64,000 nucleotides of DNA from DATDPM01 sp963841995 (GTDB lineage: Bacteria > Pseudomonadota > Alphaproteobacteria > DATDPM01), in assembly GCA_963841995.1 (NCBI GenBank), contig CAWJEX010000018.1, positions 124,001-188,000 on the forward strand, given 5' to 3'. A program made the position numbers and the translations under genes. A model generated the notes under the pieces. The model searched no databases. It saw only the letters and a list, made by a program, of their open reading frames with translations, and was not told where the DNA came from. The stretch's first letter is position 1. The number at the start of each line of letters is the position of its first letter. Of this stretch, positions 46,187 through 55,394 are shown in pieces.

Positions 46187-46896
46187 TGCGGCAGCGCTTC
46201 CAGCATTTTGGCCATTCGGGAATCGGCGTCGGTCCGAACCCGGAATTCGACCCGCTGCGAACGGGCCATATCCTCGGTCCCATCGGCGTTCTGCACCGGT
46301 TTCGCGGAGGAGAGGCCATTGGCCGTCACATAGGACCGCAGCCACGGCAAATCCGAAGAAACCGCATTCAATCCCATCACATACTGAAGCACGCTTCGGG
46401 TCCGGGCCTGCGACAGCGCCATGTTCTTGAAATACGCGTCCTGTTGCGAGGTGCTGTTGGTCCACAGGCTCGAGGTGTGGCCTTCGATGCGAACTTCCTT
46501 GATCGAGTCGCGATATTTTTCCGAGGTCAGAATCCGGACGTAACGCGGAAAGAAATCGTCGAGGATGGCTTCGAATCGCGGCTTGAGATTGTCACTGCCG
46601 GTGTCGAACAGAACGTCGGGCTCCCGGAAGCGGATGGTCATGTCCCGGTCGAGCTCGGCACCCCATTTCGGCAAATCTTCGGCAAATTCGGCGTGCAAAT
46701 CTTCATACAATTGAAGCCGCAACGCGCTGTAATCCGTGGCGATATGCTTCACCTGATTCAAGTCCGCCTCGACCTTGACCATGTAGACGATCGAGATCAG
46801 CAGGAAAATCATCATCAACCCGGTCATGAGATCGGCGAGGGGAATCCAATGCGTCTCCTGGGGCGCCAGTAATTTCTGACTTTCATGGATCGACAT
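46183..46896 (-). CDS. zorB: ZorB-like MotB/OmpA membrane protein
   Basis: 237 residues. A short cytoplasmic segment, one membrane helix (about 18-40, IPLADLMTGLMMIFLLISIV) with Asp22 at the MotB proton-binding position, then a periplasmic OmpA-like domain (VRIEGHTSSLWTNSTSQQDA, and SQARTRSVLQYVMGL with SQRVEFRV at the end) that anchors to peptidoglycan. With ZorA it should form a 5:2 proton-driven motor. One base separates it from the zorA stop. Confidence 0.85.
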   Translation of the reverse strand: MSIHESQKLLAPQETHWIPLADLMTGLMMIFLLISIVYMVKVEADLNQVKHIATDYSALRLQLYEDLHAEFAEDLPKWGAELDRDMTIRFREPDVLFDTGSDNLKPRFEAILDDFFPRYVRILTSEKYRDSIKEVRIEGHTSSLWTNSTSQQDAYFKNMALSQARTRSVLQYVMGLNAVSSDLPWLRSYVTANGLSSAKPVQNADGTEDMARSQRVEFRVRTDADSRMAKMLEALPQ

Positions 46897-46897
46897 G

Positions 46898-48148
46898 TTA
46901 CGCCACCGCCCGGCTCATTTGGACGACTTGGCGCAAGCGATCCGTCAGCGGCGAGTAATCTTCGACGAACTTCTGCGACAGCGCGGTCAACTGCCGGCCC
47001 AGCGATTCCAGCAAGTCGTTGAGGCCTTTTTCCAAAGCCTTATCGAGGGCCAAGACCTGCTGTCTGGTTTGATCCGACATCTGGCGGACATGGGTGTTGA
47101 GTTCCTGATTAGCGCTGCGAACCGTATTGATCAGAAGCTGCTTCAACTCCCCATGCGATCCTTGAACGGTCTCGGTCACCGCCTTGAACGCGCTCGCCCA
47201 TTGTTCGTTATTGGCGCGAACGCCGGATTCGATCTGCTTGGTCATTTCCAATATTTTGACTTCGATTTTTGGCAGGCCGTTCGCGGCCGATACGATCAGT
47301 TTGGCCAGCGACTCCAGCGAGGCGCGGAGCTGGGTTTTTTGGACCTCGAGGCCGGAGAGAATGGATTTGAGGGCGGTTGAGACCTCGGTGAAGCCCTTGG
47401 CGTTGCCGACGAGCTCTTTGTAGCTCTGAGCCGCCTCGGTCATGCTGTTGGCGCAGGTCTGCTGCTGGACGATCATTTCGTCGACCTGCTCGCGATATTT
47501 TTCTTGCCACACCAGGATCTTTTCGACCGCCGCATTCAGTTGCTTGAAATTGTCGCCGAACTGTTCGTTGATCTTGGCGTTGAAGTCCCGGATGACTTCC
47601 TGGAGCGCTTGAATCAACGCTTTCGAGTTGTTCTCCGCAGTCGTCTTCAAGAAATTTTCCAGACTGGCGTTGAGCGTATCGAGACCGTTATGGGATTCCT
47701 GCCGCATCAGCCTCACTTGACCGAGCAAGGTGGCGTCCGCCTCGCCCGCCAGCGAGGTGTGAAGATTGGCCAGCAGGTTGGCGAGGTCATCGATGGTGGC
47801 CCCTTGGATTTCGCCGTCGCTCGTCGATTTTGGCGGACCCAGAAGCAGCAGCCGCAATTTGATGGTGAGCGCGCCGCCGATTCCAACTACCGAGGACCAG
47901 AAAGAGGTCTTGATTCCGGCGAGCAAGGCCGGCACGGAGCCCTGCACATTCGAGGTATCGAAATGCATAAGCCCGATCGCAATGCCGAGGAAGCAGCCGA
48001 AAATCCCGATCATCGTCAGGATCGTCGGTCCGTAGGTGATCGACAAAATGTTGTAACGAAAAACGCCCAGCCACAAGGTGAGCAGCGTGATCGCTGCGAT
48101 AGCGGCCTGCGTAATGGCGGGAAGGTCCATAAACGATGCGATTGACAT
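46898..48148 (-). CDS. zorA: ZorA-like MotA-family motor protein
   Basis: 416 residues. Three membrane helices (about 11-30, 40-62, 78-100) with YGPTILTMIGIFGCFLGIAI and GIKTSFWSSVVGIGGALTIK, the MotA/TolQ core of ZorA, then a coiled-coil tail of about 300 residues reaching into the cytoplasm (leucine- and glutamine-rich helices). In Zorya the tail carries the signal from the membrane to the effector. ATG 48148 follows AGGAAG. First gene of the three-gene operon. I know of no other role for this arrangement. Confidence 0.85.
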   Translation of the reverse strand: MSIASFMDLPAITQAAIAAITLLTLWLGVFRYNILSITYGPTILTMIGIFGCFLGIAIGLMHFDTSNVQGSVPALLAGIKTSFWSSVVGIGGALTIKLRLLLLGPPKSTSDGEIQGATIDDLANLLANLHTSLAGEADATLLGQVRLMRQESHNGLDTLNASLENFLKTTAENNSKALIQALQEVIRDFNAKINEQFGDNFKQLNAAVEKILVWQEKYREQVDEMIVQQQTCANSMTEAAQSYKELVGNAKGFTEVSTALKSILSGLEVQKTQLRASLESLAKLIVSAANGLPKIEVKILEMTKQIESGVRANNEQWASAFKAVTETVQGSHGELKQLLINTVRSANQELNTHVRQMSDQTRQQVLALDKALEKGLNDLLESLGRQLTALSQKFVEDYSPLTDRLRQVVQMSRAVA

Positions 48149-48611
48149 GGGCTTCCTATGGTTCGAATTCGGCGCGCGACTGCGTGGTGGCGCGTGTTGC
48201 GGCCGATTGCCGGGACCGCAACTCTTCACCCCCATGCACGCGCTGAAAATGAGGGGATCGGCGCATTGCTGAGCAAAAACCGAGCCAACGGAAGCACCCG
48301 GTTTTTCAGGCGATTTGCGGATGTATGCAGCCGATTCATTCGGCAGCATGTACCAGCAGGCAATAACTGCCGGGTGGGGAATACCGGGCGTCCGCCGGTG
48401 TGCTCTTTTGAACAATCGGCAGCGCGGGGCTTTGATAAGCATAGATCGACCTGGAAAAGTCCATTCGACGCCCGGCAGAGCCGGCCCCGATCTCGGTGCA
48501 AATCTTGTCCCGGCGTGGCGCTCTCAACCCTGTGCCCCCGGGCCCCGGCATATCCCCGTACTCCGGCATATACGCCGGAATAGCCTGCCTAGAACGCCCA
48601 AGAGATTGATA
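48149..48611. other. Intergenic region upstream of the Zorya-like operon
   Basis: About 460 bp between the divergent zorA and PAS genes. No gene or repeat recognised; it should contain both promoters. The minus-strand reading frame here runs on from zorA but has no conserved sequence. Confidence 0.5.
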
Positions 48612-49604
48612 ATGCTGGCCTCAGCCAGCTCCCTAGTCGGAAGACGGTTCGTCACAAGAATGACCATCGACAATCTCATTCAGCCGATATGGGAAGCATC
48701 GCCTTATCCGATTGCGGTCATCGGCTATGACGCCGATCCGAAGGACCGCAAATTCTTTTACGTCAATCCCGCCTTCACGACGCTGACGGGGTACACGCGC
48801 GCGGAGGCGGTCGGAAAACCGGCCAGTCTCTTGGATCGGCGGAGGACCGAGCGGACGAAGGTGGCGGAATGCGAAACGGCGCTCAAGAAGGGAACGCGCT
48901 ACGAGGCGGCAATCGTGCATTACCGCAAGGACGGATCGGAATATGTTTCACGGATTTTGATGGCGCCGCTGGTCGAGCCCGACGGCCGGGCGGATTTCCT
49001 CATCCTCAACGAAATCTGGGTCTCTTCGCCGGACCGCGATGTCCGGCCCGGAGATTTGCCCGGCGTCGCCCGATCCGTGCCGCTCACGCTTCCGATGCCG
49101 CTCAAGGAATATCCGGAAGGCCGGTTGCCTCAGCATCTGCAATCGCACCCGTTGCTGAATGACCCCGAGGTGCAGTGGATAAAGATGCGTCGCGGCCGGC
49201 TGCTGCCGGAACGCAGCGACTTCGATCTCAACGCCGTGCTGGAATGGGCGCCGCATCTCTCGATTGCAACCGTGACACCGGAAGGCCGCTTTCAATTCCG
49301 GCTGTTCGGCACCGATCGGGTGCGGGTCTATGGCCGCGATCTGACCGGCTCTTTTCTCGATGAATTGACGCCGCTCGACCTGTGGGCGGTCGTCATCGTG
49401 CATTACCAGGAAGTGGTCGAGACCAAGAAGCCTCTCTTTGCGCCGATCAGCGTGGCCAACGGCCGCTGGTACAACGAGGTCAGCCGCATGCTGCTGCCGC
49501 TTTCGTCCGGCGGCAACGCCGTCGCGTTCGTCATGGCGGCGGATTATTCGCGTAACGACCCTATAAGCGAGGGGCACGGAACGCTGTCGCCGTATACTCT
49601 TTAA
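48612..49604 (+). CDS. PAS-domain protein
   Basis: 330 residues (ATG 48612; ATG 48660 would also fit). The first PAS domain (about 17-125) resembles the LOV/PAS_9 type: FFYVNPAFTTLTGYTRAEAV, then VHYRKDGSEYVSRILMAPL; the flavin-binding cysteine of LOV domains is absent, so it is probably not a light sensor. A C-terminal PAS_5-like domain follows (FQFRLFGTDRVRVYGRDLTG). There is no kinase, GGDEF or other output domain, so it acts by protein contact. Convergent with the ABC-F gene. Confidence 0.8.
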   Translation: MLASASSLVGRRFVTRMTIDNLIQPIWEASPYPIAVIGYDADPKDRKFFYVNPAFTTLTGYTRAEAVGKPASLLDRRRTERTKVAECETALKKGTRYEAAIVHYRKDGSEYVSRILMAPLVEPDGRADFLILNEIWVSSPDRDVRPGDLPGVARSVPLTLPMPLKEYPEGRLPQHLQSHPLLNDPEVQWIKMRRGRLLPERSDFDLNAVLEWAPHLSIATVTPEGRFQFRLFGTDRVRVYGRDLTGSFLDELTPLDLWAVVIVHYQEVVETKKPLFAPISVANGRWYNEVSRMLLPLSSGGNAVAFVMAADYSRNDPISEGHGTLSPYTL

Positions 49605-49626
49605 ATAGGTGCCGACGCTTCGAGGG

Positions 49627-51570
49627 TCAGGACTTTGCGGCCGCCCGGTCTGCGCGCTCGCCGCTCGTCTCCGCCCGTTCCAGAGCGTCGTTCGCGTGGA
49701 GCCAACGCTCTTCCGCCGCGGCGAGTTTGCGCTCGATCTCGGCGCGCGTCTTCATGAGCTGAGTGGCGGGCGAGTTTTTGAACGCCGCCTCGGCATTTTT
49801 TGGATCGAATAGCGCGCGGTCGATTTCGGTGCGGCGGCTCGACAGCTTTATCACTTCCGCCTCGGCCTGCTTGACCGCGTCGCGCAGCGCCTGACTGCGT
49901 TCCCGGGCCCGAGCCGCCAGGCGCCGCTCGTCCTTGCGGCTGACGCGTTTGCCCGGCTTGCCCCCATCTTTGGTGGCGTCATCATTGCCGTTCTCGCCGC
50001 GGCCCTCACCGCGACCCAAGACGAAGTCGCGATAATCGTCGAGGCTGCCGCGGAATTCCGTCGCCATGCCGTCGGCCACCAGCACCAGCCGGTCGGCCGT
50101 GAGCTCCAGCATGTGGCGGTCGTGGCTGACCACGACGATCGCACCGCTGTATTCGTTCAGCGCCTGGACCAGCGCCTCGCGCGCGTCGACGTCCAAATGA
50201 TTGGTCGGTTCGTCCAGAATCAGCATATGCGGCGCCTCCCGGGTGATCAGCGCCAGCGCCAGCCTCGCCCGTTCGCCGCCCGAGAGTTTGCTAACTTCCA
50301 CATGCGCCTTGTCCCCGGAGAATCCGAAATGGCCGAGCTGGGCCCGGACCGCGCCGGGCTTGGCCGCCGGCAACAATCGCGTCATGTGCTGCAGCGGCGT
50401 CTCGTCGGCCACCAGTTCCTCGACCATATGTTGTGCGAAATAGCCGACCCGCAAATTGCCGCTGGCGGTCAAGGCGCCCGTCATCGGCTTTAGTTGACCG
50501 GCCAGCAGACGCGCCAAGGTCGTCTTGCCATTGCCGTTGCGGCCCAACAGGGCGACGCGGTCGTCCGGATCGATTCGCAAATTCAAGCGCGACAGCACCG
50601 GCGTATCCGCCACATAGCCGACCGCGACCTTGTCGAGGGTGATAAGCGGCGGGCGCATTTCCTTGGGGCTCGGAAATTCAAAAACCAGGGACGCGTCTTC
50701 GACGGCCTCGGCGATCGGCTCCATGCGCGCCAGCGCCTTCATGCGGCTCTGGGCTTGGCGCGCGGTGTGCGCCTTGTAGCGCCAGCGATCGATATAGGCC
50801 TGAAGTTTCTTCCGCTTGGCTTCCTGCTGGACGCGGGTCGCCGCAACCTGGGCCTGACGCTCGCGCCGCTGGCGTTCGAAGGCGTCGTAGTTACCGGGAT
50901 AGAGCGTCGTCTTGCCGCCCTGCAGATGGAGAATGTGATCGACGACGTTGTTCAGCAGATTGCGCTCGTGGCTCACCACGATCATGGTCCGGCGGTACGT
51001 TTTCAGGAAGGATTCCAGCCAAATCTCCGCTTCGAGATCGAGATGGTTCGACGGTTCGTCGAGCAGTAAGAGATCGGGCTCGGAGAACAGCAATGCGGCA
51101 AGAGCCGCGCGCATGCGCCAGCCGCCGGAAAAAGAATCGAGCGGGCGGTGCTGCGCCTCTTCGTCGAAGCCGAGACCGGCAAGGATACGGGCCGCCCGCG
51201 CCGGCGCGCCATGGGCGTCGATGATATTGAGCCGCTCATGGATCTCGCCGATGTGATGGTGGTCTTTCGTCTGCTCGGCTTCGGTCAGCAACCGCGCCCG
51301 TTCGGCATCCGCCGCGAGCACGATATCGAACGGCGTTGCCGCCCCTGCCGGCGCCTCCTGCGCCACATAGCCGATCCGCGTTCCCCGTGGCGCTTCGATA
51401 CCGCCGCCGTCCGCCTCGGCCATCCCGGCGATGATCTTCAGCAACGTCGATTTACCGGCACCGTTGCGGCCCACCAGCCCAACGCGGCTCTTCGGCGGCA
51501 GCGACGCCGAAGCGCGATCGAGAACGACGTGACCGCCCAAGCGCACGGTAATGGCATTCAAATTGAGCAT
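49627..51570 (-). CDS. ABC-F family ATPase
   Basis: 647 residues with two complete ATP-binding cassettes (Walker A GRNGAGKST and GRNGNGKTT; signatures FSGGWRMR and LSGGERAR; LLLLDEPSNHLDLEAE and LILDEPTNHLDVDAR). The linker between them and a C-terminal coiled coil (RKDERRLAARARERSQALRD onward, Ala- and Glu-rich) mark an ABC-F translation factor rather than a transporter; there is no membrane helix. It resembles the Uup/YheS type. ATG 51570; convergent with the PAS gene. Confidence 0.93.
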   Translation of the reverse strand: MLNLNAITVRLGGHVVLDRASASLPPKSRVGLVGRNGAGKSTLLKIIAGMAEADGGGIEAPRGTRIGYVAQEAPAGAATPFDIVLAADAERARLLTEAEQTKDHHHIGEIHERLNIIDAHGAPARAARILAGLGFDEEAQHRPLDSFSGGWRMRAALAALLFSEPDLLLLDEPSNHLDLEAEIWLESFLKTYRRTMIVVSHERNLLNNVVDHILHLQGGKTTLYPGNYDAFERQRRERQAQVAATRVQQEAKRKKLQAYIDRWRYKAHTARQAQSRMKALARMEPIAEAVEDASLVFEFPSPKEMRPPLITLDKVAVGYVADTPVLSRLNLRIDPDDRVALLGRNGNGKTTLARLLAGQLKPMTGALTASGNLRVGYFAQHMVEELVADETPLQHMTRLLPAAKPGAVRAQLGHFGFSGDKAHVEVSKLSGGERARLALALITREAPHMLILDEPTNHLDVDAREALVQALNEYSGAIVVVSHDRHMLELTADRLVLVADGMATEFRGSLDDYRDFVLGRGEGRGENGNDDATKDGGKPGKRVSRKDERRLAARARERSQALRDAVKQAEAEVIKLSSRRTEIDRALFDPKNAEAAFKNSPATQLMKTRAEIERKLAAAEERWLHANDALERAETSGERADRAAAKS

Positions 51571-52027
51571 GAACGTGTTTCCGATAACCTAGCGGAGTTG
51601 CTTGGACAGGTTTGTCAGGATTCCCGCGGTCGATGGTTTGGCGGGACCGCCGCCGGCATACCGCACTTTCGTGTTCGGAAAGCCGCAAAAGGTCGCCGGG
51701 ATTGGGTGGGCATACCAGGACTCGAAGCCGGTCTCAACGGTTATCGGCCCGCTAATGAAGACTCGGCGGAGATCCATGAAAAATCAAGGGGGTCTGGCCG
51801 CGCTCTAGGCCCTGTTTACATCGTCGTATCAGGTTACGTTGCGGCCGGATGGCGGAGAATCAAGCCGGCGGTCGCCGAGCGTAACGGAGTCTACGGTCAA
51901 GACCGGCGGCGATGATAATCGGCCATCCCGCCGCAACCCGAAAACATGCCAGGATAGCACTATGTACACGGGGCCCAAGCCCGGCATTACAATATCTGCG
52001 GCGTTACGGCCCAAAAGGAGACGCGCG
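51571..52027. other. Intergenic region holding MITE copy 2
   Basis: About 460 bp between the divergent ABC-F and reductase genes. The right part holds the MITE-like element; the left 230 bp hold no recognisable feature. Confidence 0.5.
51806..51977. mobile_element. MITE-like element, copy 2 (about 172 bp)
   Basis: Starts TAGGCCCTGTTTACATCGTC and ends in a diverged inverted copy (reverse complement TGGGCCCCGTGTACATAGTG). The inner 140 bp match copy 1, including the subterminal GTTGCGGC / GCCGCAAC pair, but the extra internal hairpin of copy 1 is absent, so this may be the basic unit. It ends 50 bp before the reductase ATG, so it could contribute to that promoter. Confidence 0.7.
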
Positions 52028-53719
52028 ATGAGCCTTATCGACACCCGCGGCCACCAATTGTTTCCGGTGCTCGACGCGGCGCAGATCGAGACCGCGAAGC
52101 GCTTTGCGAGCGGCGAAGCGCGGCGATTCGCACCCGGCGAAATCGTTTACGACGTGGGCGAACGATACGCGCCGGCTTGGCTCGTGCTGGACGGCACCAT
52201 CGAAGTGGTTCGCCGCGACGGGCTCAGCCACGAGGCGGCTATTACCACGCACAGCGCCGGCCAGATTACCGGCGAGGTCAACCAGCTGGCCGGACGGGGC
52301 TCGCTGGCGGTGGGCCGAGCGGGCCCTCAGGGTTGCACCGCCCTGCCGTTCGATGCCGCCCATCTCCGCGCGCTGGTGATCGGCTCCGCAGATATCGGGG
52401 AAATCGTCATGCGCGCCTTCATCCTCCGCCGCGTCGGACTCATTCAGGAGGGCGGTGCGGGCTCGGTGCTGGTCGGCCGGGCGGGAGCGCCGGACCTCGT
52501 GCGGCTCCAGGGCTTTCTCACCCGCAACGGCTATCCCTACACCATGCTGGACGCTTCGGCCGACGACGAAGGCCGCGCCGTTGTCGAGCGCCTCGGCGTG
52601 CGGCCCGAGGAACTGCCGCTGCTGATCTGCCCGGACGGAACGGTGATGAAACGTCCGACGGACGCTCAGGCTGGAGCCTGCCTCGGGATCACCCCCGATC
52701 TCGATCCGCAGGCGATGTACGACGTCGCCGTGGTGGGGGCCGGCCCCGCCGGTCTCGCCACCGCCGTCTACGCTGCGTCCGAAGGGCTGTCGGTGCTGGT
52801 GCTCGACCAACGCGCCATCGGCGGACAGGCCGGGGCCTCCGCGCGAATCGAAAATTATCTCGGCTTCCCCACCGGCATCTCCGGCCAGGCCTTGGCGGGA
52901 CGCGCCCTCAACCAGGCACAGAAATTCGGCGCCGAGATCGCCGTCCCCCTCGAGGTAGCGCGGCTCGATTGCCCCAGTCCCGAACCGCATCTCGGCGACC
53001 CCCTGCGCCTGGAACTCACCGACGGCCGCGCCGTGCAAGCGCGAACCGTGGTCGTCGCCTCCGGGGCGCGCTATCGCCAGCCGGACATTCCGAACCTGTC
53101 GATATTCGAGGGCGCCGGCGTTTCCTACTGGGCGTCGCCCGTCGAAGCGAAGCTGTGCGAGGGCGAGGAAGTGGCGTTGGTCGGCGGCGGCAACTCGGCG
53201 GGTCAAGCCACCGTGTTCCTCGCCCCCAAGGTCAAGAAACTGCACCTGATCGTGCGCGGGGCCGGTCTGGAGGCGACGATGTCACGCTATCTCATCGAGC
53301 GGATCGGCGCCCTCCCGAATGTGGAGTTGCATGTTCGTAAGGAAGTGGTGGCACTCGAGGGCGATCGGGCCAACGGACTCACCGCCGCGACGTTCCGGGA
53401 TCGAACCAGCGGGGCCACCCGCACGCACGCGCTTCGCCATCTCTTCCTATTCATCGGCGCCGATCCCAATACCGCCTGGCTCAAAGACTGCGTGGCGATG
53501 GACGACAAAGGCTTTGTCCTCACCGGCCTTAACTTCGATCGCGGCGAGGACACCGTCCACCGTTCCGTTCTGCCTCTTGAGACCAGCGTGCCGGGAGTAT
53601 TCGCGATCGGCGATGTTCGCGCCGGTTCGACGAAGCGCGTGGCGGCGGCGGTCGGCGAAGGAGCGGCGGTCGTAGCCCAAATCCATAGCGTACTCGCGCG
53701 TCAGCCGGTAAACGCCTGA
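52028..53719 (+). CDS. Flavoprotein reductase with cNMP-binding and thioredoxin-like domains
   Basis: 563 residues. An N-terminal cyclic-nucleotide-binding-like domain (about 10-125: LVLDGTIEVVRRDGLSHEAA, GQITGEVNQLAGRG) and a glutaredoxin-like segment (about 155-225) precede a thioredoxin-reductase-like FAD/NAD(P)-binding core (DVAVVGAGPAGLATAVYAAS, GEEVALVGGGNSAGQATVFL, and GVFAIGDVRAGSTKRVAAAV near the end). The redox CxxC of thioredoxin reductase is absent: the segment reads ASARIENYLGFPTG. So it is closer to the FNR-type ferredoxin/flavodoxin reductases. ATG 52028 has AAAGGAG upstream. Confidence 0.85.
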   Translation: MSLIDTRGHQLFPVLDAAQIETAKRFASGEARRFAPGEIVYDVGERYAPAWLVLDGTIEVVRRDGLSHEAAITTHSAGQITGEVNQLAGRGSLAVGRAGPQGCTALPFDAAHLRALVIGSADIGEIVMRAFILRRVGLIQEGGAGSVLVGRAGAPDLVRLQGFLTRNGYPYTMLDASADDEGRAVVERLGVRPEELPLLICPDGTVMKRPTDAQAGACLGITPDLDPQAMYDVAVVGAGPAGLATAVYAASEGLSVLVLDQRAIGGQAGASARIENYLGFPTGISGQALAGRALNQAQKFGAEIAVPLEVARLDCPSPEPHLGDPLRLELTDGRAVQARTVVVASGARYRQPDIPNLSIFEGAGVSYWASPVEAKLCEGEEVALVGGGNSAGQATVFLAPKVKKLHLIVRGAGLEATMSRYLIERIGALPNVELHVRKEVVALEGDRANGLTAATFRDRTSGATRTHALRHLFLFIGADPNTAWLKDCVAMDDKGFVLTGLNFDRGEDTVHRSVLPLETSVPGVFAIGDVRAGSTKRVAAAVGEGAAVVAQIHSVLARQPVNA

Positions 53720-53906
53720 CAAAGCGAGGCGGACGGATGCGTTGGCTCGAAGAGCGGGAACCCTATCCGGCCAACTGAATAATCGTTTTTGAAACGCTGC
53801 GTCCCGGCTGCGGAGAACACCCGCCCCTGTCTTCCGTGAGCGGAAATATCCATCCCGTTGGAGAAATCGCGCGCCTCGCCAACGCCGCCTGAAACAACGA
53901 TTGTCG

Positions 53907-53948
53907 TTGATCTGGATCAATGTGCGGCCTTCGCGTTCCTGCCTATTG
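53907..53948 (+). promoter_or_regulatory. FNR/FixK-type box upstream of the oxygenase operon
   Basis: TTGATCTGGATCAA (53907-53920) is a perfect TTGAT-N4-ATCAA box. At the standard distance (29.5 bp past the centre) lies CTATTG, a weak -10. The oxygenase start is at 53963 to 53969. Confidence 0.7.
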
Positions 53949-53962
53949 GTTGTGCGTAAGGG

Positions 53963-54676
53963 GTGTGGGTGGAAAGCGATTTGAAGACACTGGCCAGTGA
54001 CGATCGGCGGGGCGTCGATGCTCCGTTTACGCTGCTTGACGAAACGGCAATTGCGGCCGCCGAGTTGCGCCGCGATCCCTACGATTTCGCGTTCGTCGAA
54101 AACGCGATCAGCCCTCGTTTCAAGGATGAAGTGCTCGCCGATGCGCCCCGTATTCCCGATCGGGGAAGTTACGGTTTGCCCAGTCTTCGCTACGGGCCGC
54201 GCTTCGAAGCCGTCATCGAAGACCTTCTGAGTCCCCGTTTCCGGCGTCTGGTCGAGCGGAAATTCGACACCGATCTCAGTGCTTATCCGCCGGTCATCGT
54301 GATGATGGGCAATACGACCGGTCATTACAACGAAGGTTACGCCCATCCCGATTCGAAGCATAAGATCATCACGGTACTCCTGGGTTTCAGCCGCGAATGG
54401 CCCTATGAACGCGGCCGGCTCAGGGTTCTGCGCAGCTCCGACCGCGACGATTATGCGTTCGAATTTCCGCCGGAGTTTGGGCGAATGCTCATGTTCCGCG
54501 TCTGCGATCATTCCTGGCACGGATTTTTGCCCCAGCAGGGGCAACGCATGAGCTTGCAATTATGTTTCGTCGATTCGGAACGGTACGTGAGGCGCGAGTA
54601 TTGGCGTCACAGCGTGAGCGCCTTCGCCAAGTCGATTCCCGTGTTGCGGAAGCTGATCGAATGGGCGCCGCGTTAG
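53963..54676 (+). CDS. Fe(II)/2-oxoglutarate oxygenase, prolyl-hydroxylase-like
   Basis: 237 residues. GTG 53963 or 53969 are possible starts; AAGGGG lies at a better distance from 53969. The double-stranded beta-helix motifs are visible: HPDSKHKI (first H-x-D of the facial triad), then the distal histidine in DHSWHGFLPQ, and Arg for 2OG in GQRMSLQLCF. It probably hydroxylates a small molecule or protein residue using O2. The next two genes run in the same direction 37 bp and 2 bp apart; the FNR/FixK box upstream suggests oxygen-linked control. Confidence 0.8.
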   Translation: MWVESDLKTLASDDRRGVDAPFTLLDETAIAAAELRRDPYDFAFVENAISPRFKDEVLADAPRIPDRGSYGLPSLRYGPRFEAVIEDLLSPRFRRLVERKFDTDLSAYPPVIVMMGNTTGHYNEGYAHPDSKHKIITVLLGFSREWPYERGRLRVLRSSDRDDYAFEFPPEFGRMLMFRVCDHSWHGFLPQQGQRMSLQLCFVDSERYVRREYWRHSVSAFAKSIPVLRKLIEWAPR

Positions 54677-54713
54677 GCGGTGGATTCATTCACGCTTGAA
54701 GGAGACCTCGGTC

Positions 54714-55392
54714 ATGAGTTTTCCTCCGCTGCCAGAACCTGCTGCGGTCGCAAGCCATTTCAGCCGTGCCTTGCGGGAAGCGAGGCGCGACGATTGGCCG
54801 TATACCCATTGGCTCCTCGGCAACGTATTGCCGGAGAGTTCTCGCCGCCGCCGTCCTCATCCTGCCGATCGCCCCGCCGGTGGTTGGCGATTGCGAGGGA
54901 GTGCGCGATGTCGACAACAGCAAGCGGACCTTTTTTACCCCTTTATTGCGGTCGCGATTTCCGACCTGCGCGGTGTTCGCCGACGCTCTTCAGCGGCCGG
55001 ACATTGCGCGGCTGTTCGAGGAAGTTTGCAAAATTAAGGTCTCTGGCAGCTTCCTTCGCATGGAATACATCCAGGATACCGACGGCGCATGGCTCGAACC
55101 GCATCGCGACATTCCCGAAAAGCTGTTCTCGATGGTTATCTATCTCTGCACCGGTCCGGATGCGAAGGACTGGGGCACGGATATCTACGATGACCAACGC
55201 CGGTGGGTCGGCCGGAGTTCGGCCGACTTCAACACCGCGGTGATCTTCGTCGCCGGGCCCAATACCTGGCATGGATTTGATCCACGTCCGATCGACGGCG
55301 TGCGGCGCTTGCTTGAAATCAACTATGTCAGCCCAAGCTGGCGCGACCGCAATCAGCTCGCGTTTCCGGACCAGCCGATCGAAGTGGCATAG
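54714..55392 (+). CDS. Second Fe(II)/2OG oxygenase-like protein (apparent frameshift near 54838)
   Basis: From ATG 54714 (GAAGGAG upstream) the frame reads PYTHWLLGNVLPES, while the rest (LAAAVLILPIAPPVVGDCEG on to the end) lies one frame over. Deleting one T from GAGTTC at 54836-54841 makes PES-LAAAVLILP continuous. The second part has EPHRDIPEKLFSMVIYL (first H-x-D) and PNTWHGFDPRPIDGVRRLLE (distal His, Arg), so the iron and 2OG sites are kept. Same operon as the first oxygenase. If the shift is real, only the C-terminal part could be made. Confidence 0.75.
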
Positions 55393-55394
55393 CG

